DNA of 64,000 bases from positions 89,232-153,231 of the forward strand of contig JANQIX010000019.1 of assembly GCA_028281925.1 (NCBI GenBank). Reading direction: 5' to 3'. Made by a program: the position numbers and the translations under genes. The notes beneath the pieces were generated by a model. That model searched no databases. It saw nothing but the letters and a program-made list of their open reading frames with translations, and was not told the origin of the DNA. This DNA comes from Alphaproteobacteria bacterium (GTDB taxonomy: Bacteria; Pseudomonadota; Alphaproteobacteria; DSM-16000; Inquilinaceae). Positions 9,672-18,922 of this stretch are shown here, piece after piece. Every line of letters begins with the position of its first letter. The stretch's first letter is position 1.

Positions 9672-11314
9672 TTGATGACATCGCCGGGCCGCAGACCCGA
9701 GCCGGTGATGACCAGTTGCTGGCCGCGTCGATGCTCTTCTTCGGTGGCGGCATAGAGGCTTTCTTCCAGGGCAAGACTGCCGTTCTGACAGCGGAACCGC
9801 CACCCGGCCCCGGTCGGCGGGCGCAGCAGCGCGGCGCTTCCCGCCTGGATGATCGCCGCCTTCACGCTGGGATGCAGGTGAAATCGTATCGCGAACGGCG
9901 GCGGAGTGCCCAGCCCCATGACCAGATCTTCGCCGCGAACGTCGTCGCCACCCGCGTTGATGTAAAGCTGACGCCGATGCACCAGCCCGAGACGCGGCCG
10001 ATAGCCGTCGTGGCTGGCGTCGATCAGCACCGCGCCGTCTTCTTCGAACCGGCTGGCCGTGACGGTGACACCGTCCACAGCAACGCCCGCGCCGGGCGTG
10101 AGCGGTATCGCGTTGGTCTCGCCGAGCGAGAGCGTCGAATGCGCGGCCGTGCCGCGCAGCGCCTCGGCAAGCGGGCTGCCGCTCCCAGCCGGCGCGGTAC
10201 CGCCGCAATTGACGATCAGGCGCTGGCGGCCGGCGGAAAGCTCGAACGCCAGCGGGCCGGCATGGGCGCCGACATCGTCGCCGGCCGGCGGCGGTGCGCC
10301 GACATCCATCAAGACTAGGGTCCGCCCGGCGACCACGCGCTCAAAGCCCCAATAGCGCGCGCTCTTCAGCGGCCGTCCGGTCGCCCCTGCCTGCGACAGA
10401 ACGGCATTGATCTCCGCCGGATCGCCTTCGCCGCTGCCATTGAACAGCGCAAGGCCGCCGTCGCCGTGCCGTAACAGCCTGAGTGCCGCCGCCATGCGGT
10501 CGATCGCCTGCAACAGGGATTGCGGCGGCTCCGGCTGGCTGCCGTCTGCGGCATGGGCCGCGCGCATGGCGTTGCGAATATCGACGAACTGGCGCAGCAC
10601 CTCGACATGGACCGCCGGATTGCGCTGGACATGCCCGCCATCGGCCAGCACCTGCTGGGCCAGGATCTGTTCAAGCTGCCTGAGCGCCGCCGGCATCCGC
10701 GCCGCGCCTTCCGGCAGGGCGAGGCAGCCGATGACCAGGCCCTTGATGGCGAAGATCAGCTCCAGCCCGCGGCAATCGCCGGGCAGCGCCCGGGCCAGAT
10801 GGCGGACTTGCGCGCTTAAGCTGGCGAACAGCCGGGCACGGAAGGCATCGTCGGCACTAGCGATGAAGAAGTCATAGGCCGCCAGCCAGTTCGCGATGCG
10901 GCAGCCGAGGATATCCGGCCGCCAGGTCACCGGATGCCAGCGCCCGAACCGCTCGATCCAGGCGCCGATCATGACGCGGGCCTGACGCCGTGCGGCATCG
11001 CCGCCCAGGGCGCGCAGATGCTTCAGCCAACAGCAGCCGTGCAGGGCGAACAGCGTCGGCTCCGGCAGGCTTTCGTCTTTCCAGATATCGGCGCCGCCGA
11101 CGAACTCATGGCCCGCCAAGCGGAAGCTGCCGAAGACCATGCGGGCCCCCAGCTCGGGATCTCCGGGCCAGCCATCGGTGAAGGCCAGGCGAAGGTCGCT
11201 CGGCGGCCGCCCGCGAAGGGTCAGCGGATAGAGTGGCGATCCGTAGAGCAGGCGGCTCAGGCCGCGGCCGACGCGTGGCATCAGTGTCGGGCGGCTCCCC
11301 TCCAGCACCGTCAT
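9641..11314 (-). CDS. Heparinase II/III family protein
   Basis: A 557-residue protein of the alginate-lyase/heparinase II-III superfamily. The N-terminal part is alpha-helical ([33 protein letters not shown]). The C-terminal beta-sandwich contains [37 protein letters not shown] and [14 protein letters not shown], which are typical family blocks. No signal peptide is evident, so the glycan it might act on is unclear. The ATG overlaps the rpe stop (ATGA, 11311-11314). Homologues beside purH and rpe are common in alphaproteobacteria, and their substrates are not established. Confidence 0.9.
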   Translation of the reverse strand: MTVLEGSRPTLMPRVGRGLSRLLYGSPLYPLTLRGRPPSDLRLAFTDGWPGDPELGARMVFGSFRLAGHEFVGGADIWKDESLPEPTLFALHGCCWLKHLRALGGDAARRQARVMIGAWIERFGRWHPVTWRPDILGCRIANWLAAYDFFIASADDAFRARLFASLSAQVRHLARALPGDCRGLELIFAIKGLVIGCLALPEGAARMPAALRQLEQILAQQVLADGGHVQRNPAVHVEVLRQFVDIRNAMRAAHAADGSQPEPPQSLLQAIDRMAAALRLLRHGDGGLALFNGSGEGDPAEINAVLSQAGATGRPLKSARYWGFERVVAGRTLVLMDVGAPPPAGDDVGAHAGPLAFELSAGRQRLIVNCGGTAPAGSGSPLAEALRGTAAHSTLSLGETNAIPLTPGAGVAVDGVTVTASRFEEDGAVLIDASHDGYRPRLGLVHRRQLYINAGGDDVRGEDLVMGLGTPPPFAIRFHLHPSVKAAIIQAGSAALLRPPTGAGWRFRCQNGSLALEESLYAATEEEHRRGQQLVITGSGLRPGDVIKWALTRERRV

Positions 11315-11991
11315 TTGGCCGCCACGCTGGCCTGCGGGCGCAGCTTCAGCATGTTCCCGGCGTAGTGGTCCGGGCCGCCGACAAAGGTCGCCGTGCCGGC
11401 CACCAGCACGTCGGCACCCGCCGCAACGGCCTCTGCGGCCGTGTCGGCATTGATGCCGCCATCGACCTGGAGGTCCACATGATTTGGCAAGCCGTCCAGA
11501 AGGGTGCGCAGGCGCGCGATCTTGCGCAACTGAGAGGCGATGAATTTCTGGCCGCCGAAGCCGGGATTGACCGTCATCACCAACACCAGATCGATATCGC
11601 CCAGCAACTCTTCCACCGCCGAAATCGGCGTTCCCGGGTTCAGCGCCAAGCCGGCCTTGGCCCCGAGCGACCGGATCAGTTGGACCGTGCGATGGGGATG
11701 CGGCCCGGCCTCGGGGTGGAAGGTCACGATATCCGCCCCGGCCTCGACGAAGGCGGGCACCAGCGGGTCGACCGGTGCGACCATCAGATGTACGTCGAAC
11801 GGCAGCCTGCTGGCCGGCCGCAGGGCGCGCGCGACGGCCGGGCCGATCGTCAGGTTCGGCACGAAATGGCCGTCCATGACATCGATATGGATCCAGTCGG
11901 CGCCGGCCTCGGTCACGGCTGCGACCTCTTCGCCCAGGCGGGCGAAATCGGCGGACAAGATCGACGGGGCAATGCGAACGGCTTGTTGCAT
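11311..11991 (-). CDS. rpe: Ribulose-phosphate 3-epimerase
   Basis: A 226-residue TIM-barrel enzyme interconverting ribulose 5-phosphate and xylulose 5-phosphate in the pentose phosphate pathway. Visible family motifs are [34 protein letters not shown] (metal-binding Asp and His), [16 protein letters not shown] and [14 protein letters not shown], and the phosphate-binding VDGGINADT. The ATG at 11991 places the conserved N-terminus correctly; the frame is open further upstream but that part overlaps rsmB. It lies between rsmB and the heparinase-like gene on the minus strand. Confidence 0.98.
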   Translation of the reverse strand: MQQAVRIAPSILSADFARLGEEVAAVTEAGADWIHIDVMDGHFVPNLTIGPAVARALRPASRLPFDVHLMVAPVDPLVPAFVEAGADIVTFHPEAGPHPHRTVQLIRSLGAKAGLALNPGTPISAVEELLGDIDLVLVMTVNPGFGGQKFIASQLRKIARLRTLLDGLPNHVDLQVDGGINADTAAEAVAAGADVLVAGTATFVGGPDHYAGNMLKLRPQASVAAK

Positions 11992-12016
11992 AAGGCGAAT
12001 CCCTTGCCTGGAGACC

Positions 12017-13333
12017 TTACCCGATTCGGCGGAGTCGGGCGATATGAAAGCCGTCCATGCCTCCGAATGCGGCACCATGGCAGGGCAAACTGCGCACGTC
12101 ACCGACATCCGACAGGATCTCGGCCAGGCCGCCCACCTCCTCCGCACCGATCGGCTCGCGGCGGACCGGAGCGCCCGCAGCCAGCAGCCGGTCGATCTGC
12201 CGCTCGCCTTCCTCCGGTTCCAACGAACAGGTGCTCCATACCAAGAGGCCGCCGGGTCTCACAACGGCTACGGCCGCGTCCAGCAGACGCCGCTGTGCCT
12301 CCGCCAGTTTCGTCACGTCTTCCGGCCGCTTCAGCCGGGCGATGTCCGGATGACGGCGGATCGTTCCAGTGGCGGTGCAGGGAGCATCCAGCAGCACGGC
12401 GTCGACCTCTCGGTCGGGCCGCCACGTCGCGGCGTCGGCCTGCACCGTTCGGGCGGAAAGATGCAGCCGGCTCAGGTTTTCGCGGAGACGTTCCAACCGC
12501 GGCGCCGAGCGGTCGACGGCGATCACATCGGCGCCGGCCGCCGCGAGCTGTGCGGTCTTGCCACCTGGTGCGGCGCACAGGTCGGCGATGGTCATTCCGG
12601 CGCAGGCGCCCGTCAGGCGGGCGGGCAGGGTCGCCCCCGCATCCTGCACCCACCACACGCCCTCCGCGAAGCCTGGGAGCTCGGTCACGGGCCCGTCGGT
12701 CCGGCGCCGCAGCGTGCCTGTGGGGACGATCTCCGCGCCAAGCCGGGCCGCCCAGGCTTCGGCATCTCCCTTGACCGTGAGGTCGAGCGGCGGCTCCTGC
12801 AGGTGGGCGGCGCCGATCGCCCGCGCAGCCTCTGCGCCATACGCATCCGACCAGCGTTGCCAAAGCCAGTCCGGCGTGTTCAGGCGGGCTTCATCCTGCC
12901 GCTTCGTCAGCCCGTCCTTGTCCCGAGCGGCCCCGCGAAGGACGGCATTGACCAGCCCCTTGTACCGGACGGCCCCCTCGCTCTCTGCCAGGTTGACGCT
13001 GGTGGACACGGCCGCATGCGGCGGCGTGTCCAGGAACAGCAGCTGTGCCAGTCCCAGCCGGAGGATGGCCTGAATGGACGGTGCCCCTTTCGGCAGACCC
13101 TTTTTCAGCGCATCGGCGATGACGGCGTCGATCTGGCCCAGCCGCCGCAGCACCGTGGCGGCCAGGTGCCGTGCGAAGGCCCTGTCGCGCGGGCTGAGCC
13201 GCGGATCGAGTGCCTCCAGCGCCTCGTCCAAGGGACGGCGGCGGGCCAGCACGGCGTCGATCAGGCCCAGCGCCGCCCGTCGGGCAGGCAGGCCGCTCGC
13301 GGCCTGCGATCCGTTCCCGGCTGGTCCGCTCAC
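12017..13333 (-). CDS. rsmB: 16S rRNA (cytosine-C5) methyltransferase, RsmB type
   Basis: A 438-residue protein with an N-terminal NusB-like RNA-binding domain (residues about 15-150) followed by an RsmB/NSUN methyltransferase domain. The SAM-binding strand is [12 protein letters not shown] then [16 protein letters not shown]. The catalytic motifs are [17 protein letters not shown] and [17 protein letters not shown], each with a conserved Cys. It would form m5C967 in 16S rRNA. It heads the minus-strand run and ends 26 bases before the rpe start. Confidence 0.96.
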   Translation of the reverse strand: MSGPAGNGSQAASGLPARRAALGLIDAVLARRRPLDEALEALDPRLSPRDRAFARHLAATVLRRLGQIDAVIADALKKGLPKGAPSIQAILRLGLAQLLFLDTPPHAAVSTSVNLAESEGAVRYKGLVNAVLRGAARDKDGLTKRQDEARLNTPDWLWQRWSDAYGAEAARAIGAAHLQEPPLDLTVKGDAEAWAARLGAEIVPTGTLRRRTDGPVTELPGFAEGVWWVQDAGATLPARLTGACAGMTIADLCAAPGGKTAQLAAAGADVIAVDRSAPRLERLRENLSRLHLSARTVQADAATWRPDREVDAVLLDAPCTATGTIRRHPDIARLKRPEDVTKLAEAQRRLLDAAVAVVRPGGLLVWSTCSLEPEEGERQIDRLLAAGAPVRREPIGAEEVGGLAEILSDVGDVRSLPCHGAAFGGMDGFHIARLRRIG

Positions 13334-13482
13334 GCGCCCTCACGCATGCGGCGGTCCAGGGTCACAATGAATCGATTCGATGTGGGCTGCGGTAAACTGT
13401 TACTTTGTAAACGCACGATATGATCCTTGGCGTCGCCGCTTCGGGCCGGCGCGGTTGATCCGACAAGACGAGGGCAGGGGCT

Positions 13483-14034
13483 TTGGCATTTCCGCGGGTG
13501 GGACGGCGGTCGCTTCTGGCCGGTGCGGGGGCAGCGCTGATCGCGCGCCCAGCGCTGCCGTCGGTTGGTGAGCCGCGTGAGCTGCGCCTTTACAACGTGC
13601 ATACGGGCGAGAGCTTCCGCGACGTCTACCACAATGGGGAAGGCTATTTCGCTGCCGCCTTGCCCCGGCTGAACTGGTTTCTGCGCGATCACCGCGAATC
13701 CGCGGCCAGTGAGATGGATCCCCGGCTGTTCGACATTCTGTGGACCGTGCAGCGCAACTATCTCAGAACCCATGGGGCGCGTGTCACCCTGAACGTCCAT
13801 TCCGCCTACCGCACCGAGCGGACCAATGCATTGCTGAGGTCCGAAGGGGCAGCCCAGAACAGCTATCACAAATTCGGCCGCGCCATTGACATCTCCGCGC
13901 AGGGCTACGGCATCTTCTTCCTATACGACATGGTACAGAGCTCAGGCGCCGGCGGGGTCGGCGTCTATATGCGCAGCCAGTTCGCCCATCTCGACACCGG
14001 CCCGCGGCGGCACTGGATCCAGCCGCTCTGGTAG
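13483..14034 (+). CDS. DUF882 / peptidase M15-like protein with Tat signal
   Basis: A 183-residue exported protein. The N-terminus PRVGRRSLLAGAGAALIA is a twin-arginine-type signal. The mature part carries the M15/YcbK-like zinc layout: SAYRTERTNALLRSEG, SYHKFGRAIDIS (His and Asp ligands) and FAHLDTGPRRHW (third His). Members of this family act on or near peptidoglycan; MepK in E. coli cleaves 3-3 crosslinks. Start choice is uncertain: the frame opens with TTG at 13483, close to a GAGGGCAGGGG stretch, and a GTG at 13498 is the alternative. It is divergent from rsmB, and the 149 bases between them must hold both promoters. Confidence 0.88.
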   Translation: MAFPRVGRRSLLAGAGAALIARPALPSVGEPRELRLYNVHTGESFRDVYHNGEGYFAAALPRLNWFLRDHRESAASEMDPRLFDILWTVQRNYLRTHGARVTLNVHSAYRTERTNALLRSEGAAQNSYHKFGRAIDISAQGYGIFFLYDMVQSSGAGGVGVYMRSQFAHLDTGPRRHWIQPLW

Positions 14035-14062
14035 GGCGCCCAACCCCCGCGGACCTTTCGGA

Positions 14063-14917
14063 TCAGCCCCAGGGGCCGGCCACCCCGGCCATCTGACGCA
14101 GGCGGGAAACGCGGTTGCTGGTGTTCGGGTGGGTGGAAAACAGCCCGTCCACGGCCTGGGCGTGCAGCGGGTTGATGATGAACATGTGGGCCGTCGCCGG
14201 GTTGCGCTCCGCCTGGTGATTGACGATCCCCTTGGCGAACCGATCGATCTTCTCCAGCGCCCGGGCGAGCCACATCGGCCGGCCGCAGATTTCTGCGCCG
14301 ATGCGATCGGCCTCATATTCGCGCGAGCGGCTGATGGCCATCTGCACCAGGGCAGCGGCCAGCGGTGCCAGAACCATCATCAGGATGACGCCGACGATGC
14401 CCAGCGGGCTGTTGCGGTTGCCGCCGAAGAACAGCGCGAAATTGGCCAGCATCGAGAGCGCGCCGGCCAGCGTGGCCGTGACCGTCATGATCAGTGTGTC
14501 CCGGTTGCGCACATGGGCCAGCTCATGCGCCATGACGCCCGCCAGCTCCTCAGTGTCGAGCTGGCGCATTAGCCCGGTCGTGGCAGCGACGGCCGCATTG
14601 GCCGGGTTGCGGCCGGTCGCAAACGCGTTGGGCTGGTCGTTCTCGATGATGTAGACGCGCGGCATGGGCAGGTTCGCCCGTTCCGCCAGCTGTGCCACAA
14701 GCGCGTAGAACTGGGGGGCGGAGCGCGCATCCACCTCCCGCGCGCCGTGCATGCGCAGCACCATCTTGTCCGCGTTCCAATAGGCGAACGCGTTCATGCC
14801 AACGGCGATCATCAGCGCGATGATGATCCCGCCCTCTCCGGCCAAGAGGAAACCCGCGCCCAGGAACAGCGCGGTCATCGCGGCCATCAGCATGGCCGTC
14901 CGCATCATGCCGTTCAT
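14063..14917 (-). CDS. htpX: Zinc metalloprotease HtpX
   Basis: A 284-residue M48 membrane protease for quality control of inner-membrane proteins. Two N-terminal hydrophobic segments (residues about 5-50) precede the catalytic helix [15 protein letters not shown], which has the HExxH zinc motif. Two more hydrophobic segments and the downstream [13 protein letters not shown] block with the third ligand follow. The length matches the family. It is divergent from the DUF1674 gene, and the pair htpX / DUF1674 / rsmB is a recurrent alphaproteobacterial neighbourhood. Confidence 0.97.
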   Translation of the reverse strand: MNGMMRTAMLMAAMTALFLGAGFLLAGEGGIIIALMIAVGMNAFAYWNADKMVLRMHGAREVDARSAPQFYALVAQLAERANLPMPRVYIIENDQPNAFATGRNPANAAVAATTGLMRQLDTEELAGVMAHELAHVRNRDTLIMTVTATLAGALSMLANFALFFGGNRNSPLGIVGVILMMVLAPLAAALVQMAISRSREYEADRIGAEICGRPMWLARALEKIDRFAKGIVNHQAERNPATAHMFIINPLHAQAVDGLFSTHPNTSNRVSRLRQMAGVAGPWG

Positions 14918-15066
14918 CCGCCACTCTCTTCTCGCCCGCGTTGGGGCGGTAGCAGTTATCCGGCCCTGGAGATATGTGACGGGGTATATAGTTCAAGCGA
15001 TGGACACTGGACCTGCACGCACCGATGCGGCCTGGGGCCGGATCAGCAAGGGGAAGGACGCGACCG

Positions 15067-15264
15067 ATGACCGACGGGGAAGACCGGAAGCTCGAAGATG
15101 CTGATGGCACCGTATCCGCCGCCGATGAGGCGACGGACAGTGACGACGCAAAGACGCGGCGGAAGGTCCCACAGCAGATGCCGGGCGAGATCGGCGGGCC
15201 TGAGGGCCTGGAGCCGACCCGCTACGGCGACTGGGAGGTGAATGGCCGCTGTACCGACTTCTGA
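15067..15264 (+). CDS. DUF1674 succinate dehydrogenase assembly factor 4 homologue
   Basis: A 65-residue protein. The N-terminal two thirds are acidic and low in complexity, and the C-terminus, EGLEPTRYGDWEVNGRC, is the hallmark of DUF1674/SdhAF4. Mitochondrial SdhAF4 binds flavinylated SdhA and promotes its joining to SdhB. The start at 15067 follows AAGGGGAAGGAC; an upstream in-frame start at 15025 is less likely. The sdhCDAB operon is 17 kb away in this window. Confidence 0.88.
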   Translation: MTDGEDRKLEDADGTVSAADEATDSDDAKTRRKVPQQMPGEIGGPEGLEPTRYGDWEVNGRCTDF

Positions 15265-15358
15265 GATTGCCGTTTGGAAGAGAATATAATCCTACTTGGT
15301 TTGTAATGTTCCTATCTTCGTGCTATTGTTGCGAGACCTGACAATTGCTGGTCCCAAC

Positions 15359-15796
15359 ATGTCATCTTGGATTCGCTCTCTGTTGTTGCTTCTGCTGCTG
15401 GTGCCCGCGATGCGTGGTGTGGGGCAGGACGTGCTGTCCGGCCCCGTGGCTGCTGATGTGGTCGACGTGGTGGATGGTGACACGTTGACGGTCCGGGCGC
15501 AGATCTGGCTTGGGCAACAGCTGGAAATACGGGTGCGGCTGGCCGGCGTGGACACGCCGGAACTGCGGGCCCGCTGCGCGCAGGAACTGGCGCTGGCCGG
15601 GCAGGCGTCGGACGCAGTGGCGGCGATGGTCGCCGGCCGTCGGGTTCTGCTGCGCAACGTGCATTATGGCACCTACGCCGGCCGGGTCGTGGCCCAGGTT
15701 GAGGTCGATGGGCGGGACCTCGCGACCGTGCTGATCGAGTCGGGGCTCGGGGCTGCGTATGATGGCAGGGGTGACCGGCCCGACTGGTGCCTTTGA
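15359..15796 (+). CDS. Thermonuclease (SNase-like) family protein
   Basis: A 145-residue secreted or membrane-anchored protein with a hydrophobic N-terminus (residues 3-20) and one staphylococcal-nuclease domain. The DVVDGDTLTV strand, VRLAGVDTPELRARC (Arg, Asp and Glu of the active site) and the YAGRVVAQV segment with the second Arg are in the usual order. It probably degrades nucleic acids in the periplasm. The ATG at 15359 begins the signal sequence; the in-frame start at 15296 would add an uncharacteristic leader. No co-transcribed partner was seen. Confidence 0.85.
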   Translation: MSSWIRSLLLLLLLVPAMRGVGQDVLSGPVAADVVDVVDGDTLTVRAQIWLGQQLEIRVRLAGVDTPELRARCAQELALAGQASDAVAAMVAGRRVLLRNVHYGTYAGRVVAQVEVDGRDLATVLIESGLGAAYDGRGDRPDWCL

Positions 15797-16349
15797 GCGG
15801 CACGACTTGAGGGGCATCCTGCTGGCAGCCGCATGGCTGGTTCGGTAACCAATGTGAAAAATACATGGCAGTGATGCGTCGGGTATGGTACAGTTTTTTT
15901 GCAACAAAGCTCCAGACGTGAGCCAGTAACGACCAAAGAGATGCCGTCGCTTCTCAGAATCGTTCCAAGGAACGATCCAAAGCAGGCATGGGAGTCGTCA
16001 TAAGGTCGCCAGGCAGTTCGCTGGGGGTTATTGCAAAAGGTCGATGCTGCAGCAGATTTGACTGCAGGACCGAAAAACGCCCCCGCGCGGGGGTAAGGGG
16101 CACGACGGTAAGGTCGTGGACGCCCGAATGCGCCGGCAGAGGCAACAGCCCTGCCGGCGGCGTCGTTTCAGGGCCTGCGGTTTGCGCATAGCGAACCGGT
16201 TCGGCGCCGGACCGGCGAACGGGTCAAATTCGCCAAGAGCATGAATTACCGCGGGGTGCAGCCATCGGAGTTTGGATGGGTGCTGCGAAACGTGATGGCA
16301 GGGGCCGGCCGTCACGCCTGATGCCGGTCTTCGCATCGCACCGACGGCC
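15797..16349. other. Gene-poor stretch with serial hairpins
   Basis: No convincing gene was found in these 553 bases. Four inverted repeats stand out: ATCGTTCC/GGAACGAT (15959-15976), CCCCC/GGGGG (16080-16093), CACGAC/GTCGTG (16101-16118) and GCCGGCAG/CTGCCGGC (16132-16158). The last three lie in a row within 80 bases and end, on the minus strand, in a T-tract. They could be the 3' end of a minus-strand RNA or a long 3' UTR of the AraC-type gene. An open frame on the minus strand through 16028-16250 has no recognisable domain. Confidence 0.4.
16073..16094 (-). terminator. Rho-independent terminator
   Basis: On the minus strand a CCCCC-GCGC-GGGGG hairpin (16093 to 16080) is followed by CG and a run of five T. 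This is the standard intrinsic terminator form. It lies about 255 bases beyond the stop of the AraC-type gene on the same strand, so it ends either a long 3' UTR or a separate short transcript. Confidence 0.6.
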
Positions 16350-17204
16350 TTACCGGCCAATTGGAACCCAGACCTCGCCGTCCAATCGATGTGCCGGATC
16401 CAAGGTCCAGGCGGGATGCGGCTTGTACGATTGCATGTGGCTCCCATCCAAGGGCTGCACGCCCGAAGATGGAAACCAGTCTGCATAGATTGCAAAGACG
16501 AAGGCCTCCAGTCGGCCGATCTCCAGCGAGAACGGAAACGCCAGATACTGATCCCAAGTGATGTCCAAACGCTGCAGCCCGCCCTGCAGACCGTTACTTG
16601 CGCTGACTGTGACGCCCGCAAAGAAGTCATAAGCCAGTCCGTTCTCCTCCGAGACGTCGCAGACATAGTGGCAGTATCCCGGATCGATCTTGTGCGGGAT
16701 GGCCGGGATCATCGGGTGGAACCGGGTCATCACCTGCATGGCTTCGGTGGCGGCGCCACTCTCTTCGCCGACATGCCGGCTGAGGCCGACAAGTGTCAGG
16801 GAAAGGTTCGCCTCCGTCCGAGGCTGGGGCACGGATATGGTCATCGATGGGCTCCAGAAGATCGGATTGACGAGGGGCAGCTGTTCAAGGCTGCCGTGGC
16901 GGCGCAGTTCACTGGGGCTGACCCCAAACTCGGCGTTGAACGCCCGTGTGAAGACGGCATGGGACTCGTAACCGACCGTCAGCGCGATGGTTAGAACGGT
17001 GTCGTCACTGCGGATGAGCAGTTTCGCGGCCTCGGTCAGGCGGCGCAGTCTTAGATAGCGTGCCAGCGGAAACCCGGTCGTGTGGGCGAACACGCGGGAC
17101 AGGTGGTGACGGCTGATGGCACTCGCCCGCGCGATAGCCTCGACGCCTATTTCCTCGCCAAGGTGATCCTCGACATACGCCAAGGCGCGGTTGATCGAGT
17201 GCAC
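16350..17204 (-). CDS. AraC-type regulator with GyrI-like effector domain
   Basis: A 284-residue transcription factor of the Rob layout: a DNA-binding domain at the N-terminus (two helix-turn-helices within residues about 1-105; GVEAIARASAISRHHLSRVF and ALTVGYESHAVFTRAF) followed by a GyrI-like ligand-binding domain (from about residue 125, ending HPAWTLDPAHRLDGEVWVPI). These regulators respond to small aromatic or cationic compounds. A GTG at 17204 is chosen because AAAGGA sits 7 bases upstream and it starts at the domain boundary; an ATG at 17321 gives a longer, atypical leader. Target unknown; it may control itself or nearby genes. Confidence 0.9.
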   Translation of the reverse strand: MHSINRALAYVEDHLGEEIGVEAIARASAISRHHLSRVFAHTTGFPLARYLRLRRLTEAAKLLIRSDDTVLTIALTVGYESHAVFTRAFNAEFGVSPSELRRHGSLEQLPLVNPIFWSPSMTISVPQPRTEANLSLTLVGLSRHVGEESGAATEAMQVMTRFHPMIPAIPHKIDPGYCHYVCDVSEENGLAYDFFAGVTVSASNGLQGGLQRLDITWDQYLAFPFSLEIGRLEAFVFAIYADWFPSSGVQPLDGSHMQSYKPHPAWTLDPAHRLDGEVWVPIGR

Positions 17205-17365
17205 CGTTCGTCCTTTCGGTTCGTTCGGCGGCACTCTGGCATTGGTGCGAAGGCCGTGCTTTGCAGTTTGTGCGGAAATTGGCGGCTTTGGGCGGATGGG
17301 AGCAGCGATGTAGGGCGCCATCCGCTGCCAATGCTTTAACGCATGTCAGTCGACGGGTATTATCT

Positions 17366-17371
17366 TATAAT
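17366..17371 (+). promoter_or_regulatory. Sigma-70 -10 element upstream of the AT-rich membrane gene
   Basis: A perfect TATAAT lies 32 bases before the ATG at 17404 in an AT-rich stretch. The hexamer 17 bases upstream (ATGTCA) is a poor -35 element, so only the -10 is supported. Confidence 0.45.
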
Positions 17372-17403
17372 AAGAAAAATCCTGATAAGGGGAGATTATA
17401 ATC

Positions 17404-17811
17404 ATGAAAGCTCAGTCAATTCACGGTTCCATGACCGACTTTGCAAAGAGTCTCTGGGATATGGCCAATGGTATTGTTGCATTCTCGGTTGTTCAGGCAA
17501 TCGCTTTTCTTTACAAATTGGATGATGATTCTTTTGTTCAAGAAGTGAGTGACTCCAAGGCTCAATGTATTGTCATTATCATGATTGTTCTGATGATGTT
17601 TCTCTCCATTCTGGCGATATATTGCGTGCATCGGCTTGCCACCCGTCAGAACCCGGAAGCGGAGGCGCGAAGAATCTGGAGGGACGTCAGCCGAGGTCGC
17701 GCGACCGCAGTGACTATCTTTAATTTACTTTGCTTGGGCTCGTACTGTTTTGCAATTTCGCACTATGATGCGTCGAGCCGATTTAGTTATTTTCCATTCA
17801 TTTGTGTTTGA
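17404..17811 (+). CDS. Small membrane protein of unknown function
   Basis: A 135-residue protein not recognised as any family. Three hydrophobic segments are visible at residues about 22-38, 56-74 and 100-118, with a basic loop (RQNPEAEARRIWRDVSRGRA) between the second and third. It is probably an inner-membrane protein. The start is supported by AAGGGGAGA, 10 bases upstream, and a TATAAT before it. It is clearly AT-richer than its neighbours and uses codons such as ATT, TTT and AAA that the surrounding genes avoid, which suggests recent acquisition. Confidence 0.7.
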   Translation: MKAQSIHGSMTDFAKSLWDMANGIVAFSVVQAIAFLYKLDDDSFVQEVSDSKAQCIVIIMIVLMMFLSILAIYCVHRLATRQNPEAEARRIWRDVSRGRATAVTIFNLLCLGSYCFAISHYDASSRFSYFPFICV

Positions 17812-17968
17812 TGGATTTCTGCGAAGGATAGGCTTCTTGAAGCCGCAGGATCATCTGCATTGATCCGGCGGGACGTTCAACCATGCCGCCGTCGCCGTCA
17901 GACCGCGCAGCCGCCGCGTGCCTGCGCTATCATCCCCGTCGCCTGATCCCGCCGCCTGGGCAACCCGC

Positions 17969-18922
17969 ATGGCCGCATATCTGGTTCGACGCCTTGCCTC
18001 GGTCGGCGTCACGCTGATCGCCGCGTCGCTGGTGGTGTTCATCGTGCTGGAGGTTCTGCCCGGCGACCCGGCGCTGGTGATGCTGGGCACTGAAGCGACG
18101 GACGAGACGCTGCAGGCGCTGCGCCAGGAGCTTGGGCTCGACCGGCCGGCGGCGGTCCGATACCTGCATTGGGTCGGGGGCCTAGTCACCGGCGATCTGG
18201 GGGTCAGCCACACCTATGACGTGCCGGTCGTCGGCCTGATTGCGGACCGCATCGTGGTCACGGTGCCGCTGGCAGCGCTGGCCATGCTGCTGGCCGTGGC
18301 GCTGGCCCTGCCGCTCGGGGTGCTGGCCGCAGCGCGACGTGGCCGGCCATCGGACTATTCCGTTATGGCCTTCAGCCAGATGGGCATTGCGGTGCCGGGG
18401 TTCTGGTTGGGCATCCTGTTGATCCTGGTTTTTTCCGTCGGTCTCGGCTGGTTCCGCGCCGGCGGGTTCCCCGGCTGGGAGGCCGGGATGTGGCCCGCGC
18501 TGGGCGCTTTGGTGCTCCCGGCGGTGGCGCTGGCGTTGCCGGAAGCCGCGATCCTCGCCCGGGTCACGCGGTCTGCCGTGCTGGAGACCCTGGGCGAAGA
18601 CTATGTGCGCACGGCCAGAGCCAAGGGCTTGGGCCGACGCACGGTGCTGTTCCGCCATGTCTTGCGCAACGCGCTGATCCCGATCGTCACGATCATGGGG
18701 CTGCAATTCGCCCTTCTGCTGGCGGGCGCCATCGTGGTGGAGAGCGTTTTCACGCTGCCCGGGCTGGGGCGGCTGGTGTTCCAGGCCATCGGCCAGCGCG
18801 ATCTGATCGTGGTGAAGGATGTGGTGGTGCTGCTGGCCGGCCTGGTGGTCTTCATCAACTTCCTGGTCGACGCGCTCTATCACCTGATCGATCCGCGTCT
18901 GCGCCGTGAGGCCGGGCCATGA
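17969..18922 (+). CDS. ABC transporter permease, DppB type
   Basis: A 317-residue inner-membrane permease of the dipeptide/oligopeptide/nickel family. AAYLVRRLASVGVTLIAASL is the classic first membrane segment. GDPALVMLG and LGLDRPAAVRYLHWVGGLVTGDLG follow as usual. The ATPase-contacting EAA loop is ARVTRSAVLETLGEDYVRTARAKGL. The ATG at 17969 fits the family N-terminus; a GTG at 17918 is in frame. It overlaps the DppC-type gene by ATGA. No binding protein or ATPase lies on either side, which is unusual for this family. Confidence 0.92.
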   Translation: MAAYLVRRLASVGVTLIAASLVVFIVLEVLPGDPALVMLGTEATDETLQALRQELGLDRPAAVRYLHWVGGLVTGDLGVSHTYDVPVVGLIADRIVVTVPLAALAMLLAVALALPLGVLAAARRGRPSDYSVMAFSQMGIAVPGFWLGILLILVFSVGLGWFRAGGFPGWEAGMWPALGALVLPAVALALPEAAILARVTRSAVLETLGEDYVRTARAKGLGRRTVLFRHVLRNALIPIVTIMGLQFALLLAGAIVVESVFTLPGLGRLVFQAIGQRDLIVVKDVVVLLAGLVVFINFLVDALYHLIDPRLRREAGP

